Shown one piece after another: positions 61,942 to 64,000 of a stretch of 64,000 nucleotides of DNA (positions within the stretch are counted from its first letter, which is position 1; each line of letters starts with the position of its first letter). The DNA lies in contig CM046853.1 in the NCBI GenBank assembly GCA_025617745.1, forward strand, positions 52,167,021-52,231,020. Direction: 5' to 3'. Below the pieces are notes generated by a model that was given only the letters and a program-made list of their open reading frames with translations, was not told the DNA's origin and made no database searches. The stretch is from Heliocidaris erythrogramma. Taxonomy: Eukaryota; Echinodermata; Echinoidea; Camarodonta; Echinometridae. The translations under genes and the position numbers were made by a program.

Positions 61942-63215
61942 CTAAAATGAAAGTCTTTCACATTTTATCTCGCGTAAGATCGAAGCAATGTATTTCAACA
62001 CTGTTATCGAACGTTTCTTATTAGATGATTCAGTGAACACTTGTATATTCCATTTAAAGCCTCAGTGGAATTAAGAACACGGCAAAAGTAACAATCACTT
62101 ATTTTTAATACCGAGTCTTCATTAAAACAACTTTTGCCTAATCATGTGTACTACAGCGTCGCGGTGCCGTAACTGCGAAAAGTGATGTACCGACAAGTTA
62201 ATACGAGTTTAACATACAGTTTGGTCTCGGCGGGAATGGGTGCCTGTCATGATTAACAAGCTAGCAAAAAATCCAATATCTCCGTAGAAACGGATGCTCT
62301 TAAACAAGCGACGAAGCTAGGCCTACTGAGCATGGCAGTGCTTCAGACACAAATCCGTTGCACAGTGAAAGGCTATTATCACCTTAAACACCTGCGGATT
62401 TGACATCGAGCGTAGGCGTACATGTATACGAATTTTTGATTGGCGTTCATTTACAATATTATTGGTGAAAGTGCACTTTATACTTATATAGGGCACTTTG
62501 TCAATGAGTCAACATGAATTTGCTGAGTTTAACGATTTTTATCCGCCTATAGGGGGAAAAGCTAGCGCAAAATTGGTGAGAAGGCGCCATATGTTTCGTG
62601 TCGTCCCAAACTGTACGGGGCATGTATAAGATCTAATAAACCTAAGGCGAAATGGAATGGGTTGGTACTTGGTATCTGCTATATCATTGCTAATTACGAT
62701 GGAATTTTATAGGATTTGTTTATTCAATGCTTAATACATGACAGTATTACTCGACACCAAATTCAATCCTGTTCAGCGTTCTTACTACATCACCAGCTAC
62801 ATGTAAGGTTTCTTTCTAAATTACAAGTATTGTCGTATATATATCTCGTTACATTTTTAAACACCCCGTATATTCAAAGCATAATACAAATATCCCCCCC
62901 TTTGTTCAGACATCAGTTTCATGACTAAGGCCTATATTTTACGATGTTATCGAGATATTTCCCCCAGTCTGCATACCAAACTAGACAAGATATCCCATTA
63001 TAAGTAGTGTGATAGGCAATCAATATCTTCTTCATTCATATCATTTAACAATCTCATTTCGATTGTGTTTTTTTCTTCATATCTTTAAAGTCTCAATTCA
63101 TGTTCTGTTTTGCCTTATTTCAATTAATACCAAGTCTTTTTCTTTTCGTGTTTTATATATTATATTTCCTTATTTGTGTATTTGAATATCATACATTATC
63201 TTGTCCATTTTAATC
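61942..63215. other. Presumed Roco 5' flank
   Basis: The upstream side of the Roco gene. It should contain the first non-coding exon and promoter, but I could not place either. No other gene is seen. Confidence 0.4.
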
Positions 63216-63219
63216 AAAT

Positions 63220-63259
<40 letters not shown>

Positions 63260-63320
63260 GGTGCGTGTGTGTGTGTGTGTGAGGGTGTGTGTGGGTGGGT
63301 GTGTGTGTGAGGGTGTGTGC
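63216..63320. repeat. (AT)n/(GT)n compound microsatellite
   Basis: An AT run passes into a long imperfect GT run. A second GT run is at 63352-63366. Confidence 0.95.
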
Positions 63321-63533
63321 AGATAAAAGATCAACAAAAACAAAAAAAAGTGTGTGTGTGTGTGTGTACCAACAGAGGTATATTTATGTGACTAATTGGA
63401 CAGTCAAACACAATAGATGCCTTTATTCCGTCAGGCTTGTGTGGCTTTTTTTGCTGCTTGTGTGGCTATTTGAACAATAGAGAGAACAAAGGGAAAGACA
63501 CACAAGTATACCGGGGTGCGTTTGTTTAGCATT

Positions 63534-63712
63534 ATGTCCGAGGACATTTTCGGACAGAGAACAAAAAAAAAATCATGACAACAATGGTCCTCGGAAGCCG
63601 GACAATAGTCCTCGAACGTCGAACAATGAATTTGTGCTTTATTCCGTCGACTGTCCGAGGACGAGTAACAATAGAGGAACAATAGTTGTCCTCGGAAGTA
63701 AAGCCATGTAAA
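63534..63712 (+). mobile_element. Dispersed microsatellite-bracketed repeat, copy 3
   Basis: Nearly identical to the copy at 20579 (ATGTCCGAGGACATTTTC to GCCATGTAAACG), with a (GT)n run immediately after (63713-63738) and GT-rich DNA before it. Same orientation as the other copies. The high identity of copies 43 kb apart points to recent mobility or conversion. Confidence 0.85.
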
Positions 63713-63847
63713 CGTGTGTGTGTGTGTGTGTGTGTGCGTATCAAACAATGAAGTTCTGCTCTGAGATGAAAAGTAAATAACAAACAATAAATAAAGACTC
63801 TCCGTGAACAGTATATTATATATATGTACTAGCAGAAGCAGCCCGTG

Positions 63848-63870
63848 GACATCCACGGGCGCTAGCTGTG
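63848..63870. repeat. Short perfect hairpin
   Basis: GCCCGTGGACATCCACGGGC is a 9-bp stem with a 2-base loop, set between CTAGCAGAAGCA and GCTAGC. It resembles the terminal hairpin of a mobile element, but no partner end lies in the window. Confidence 0.6.
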
Positions 63871-64000
63871 TTTATCATTAATCACCGTACCATATATTTG
63901 TCACAACAATAAAGTGAATGAAAAGAAAAGTCGGGTAAAGTGTTATTTTTTTTACCAAGAAGTATTTACAACATATTAATATGTGTTACTTATGCAAATC

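Noticed and set aside
1..64000. CRISPR arrays, operons, prokaryotic promoters or terminators
   Set aside because: The sequence is clearly animal nuclear DNA with spliceosomal introns; no regular spacer-repeat array was seen.

Overview
This window is animal genomic DNA: AT-rich, intron-rich, full of microsatellites, foldback DNA elements and SINE/LINE debris. The best clue to the organism is an intronless Toll-like receptor whose TIR domain and C-terminus (NNVIPPE) look like the expanded echinoderm TLR families. I therefore infer an echinoderm, most likely a sea urchin. No sequence search was possible.

Two protein-coding host genes are supported. (1) A minus-strand gene occupies about 52 kb, from its start codon at 61919 to its stop at 9718. 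I assembled 15 coding exons whose splice sites and phases all fit, giving a predicted 1163-residue Roco protein: about 11 cysteine-containing LRRs, a Roc GTPase (P-loop, DxxG and THSD motifs), a COR domain, a basic/alanine-rich tail, and a terminal CaaX-like CIVI preceded by basic residues. (2) A plus-strand TLR (888 aa, 26678-29344) lies inside intron 10 of the Roco gene, on the opposite strand. Just upstream are an ISRE-like motif, a TATA-like box and a splice acceptor next to the start codon, suggesting its own promoter and a 5' UTR intron.

The rest is mobile or repetitive. A nearly intact Tc1 element (7757-9450) sits past the Roco stop codon; its DD34E transposase has one nonsense codon and one frameshift. 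There is a 5'-truncated LINE with an RT domain (50161-51444), a LINE endonuclease fragment (about 15265-15537), a tRNA-derived SINE (47026-47304), two copies of a SINE whose 5' end resembles the 7SL/Alu domain, and three copies of a core of about 175 bp bracketed by GT/GA microsatellites. Many foldback or MITE-like elements are present, including one of about 500 bp with tRNA-like sequence in both arms and two inserted in one TAG microsatellite.

Parts of the Roco gene recur as broken copies. Fragments of exon 9 lie at about 1733-1800 and 3772-3950, followed by an expanded version of an intron 8 repeat (4190-4460). A frameshifted copy of exon 4 lies beside the real one (43255-43352). The locus has therefore undergone segmental duplication and decay. 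A TLR nested in the intron of a predicted prenylated LRR-Roc-COR protein is the most interesting biology here.
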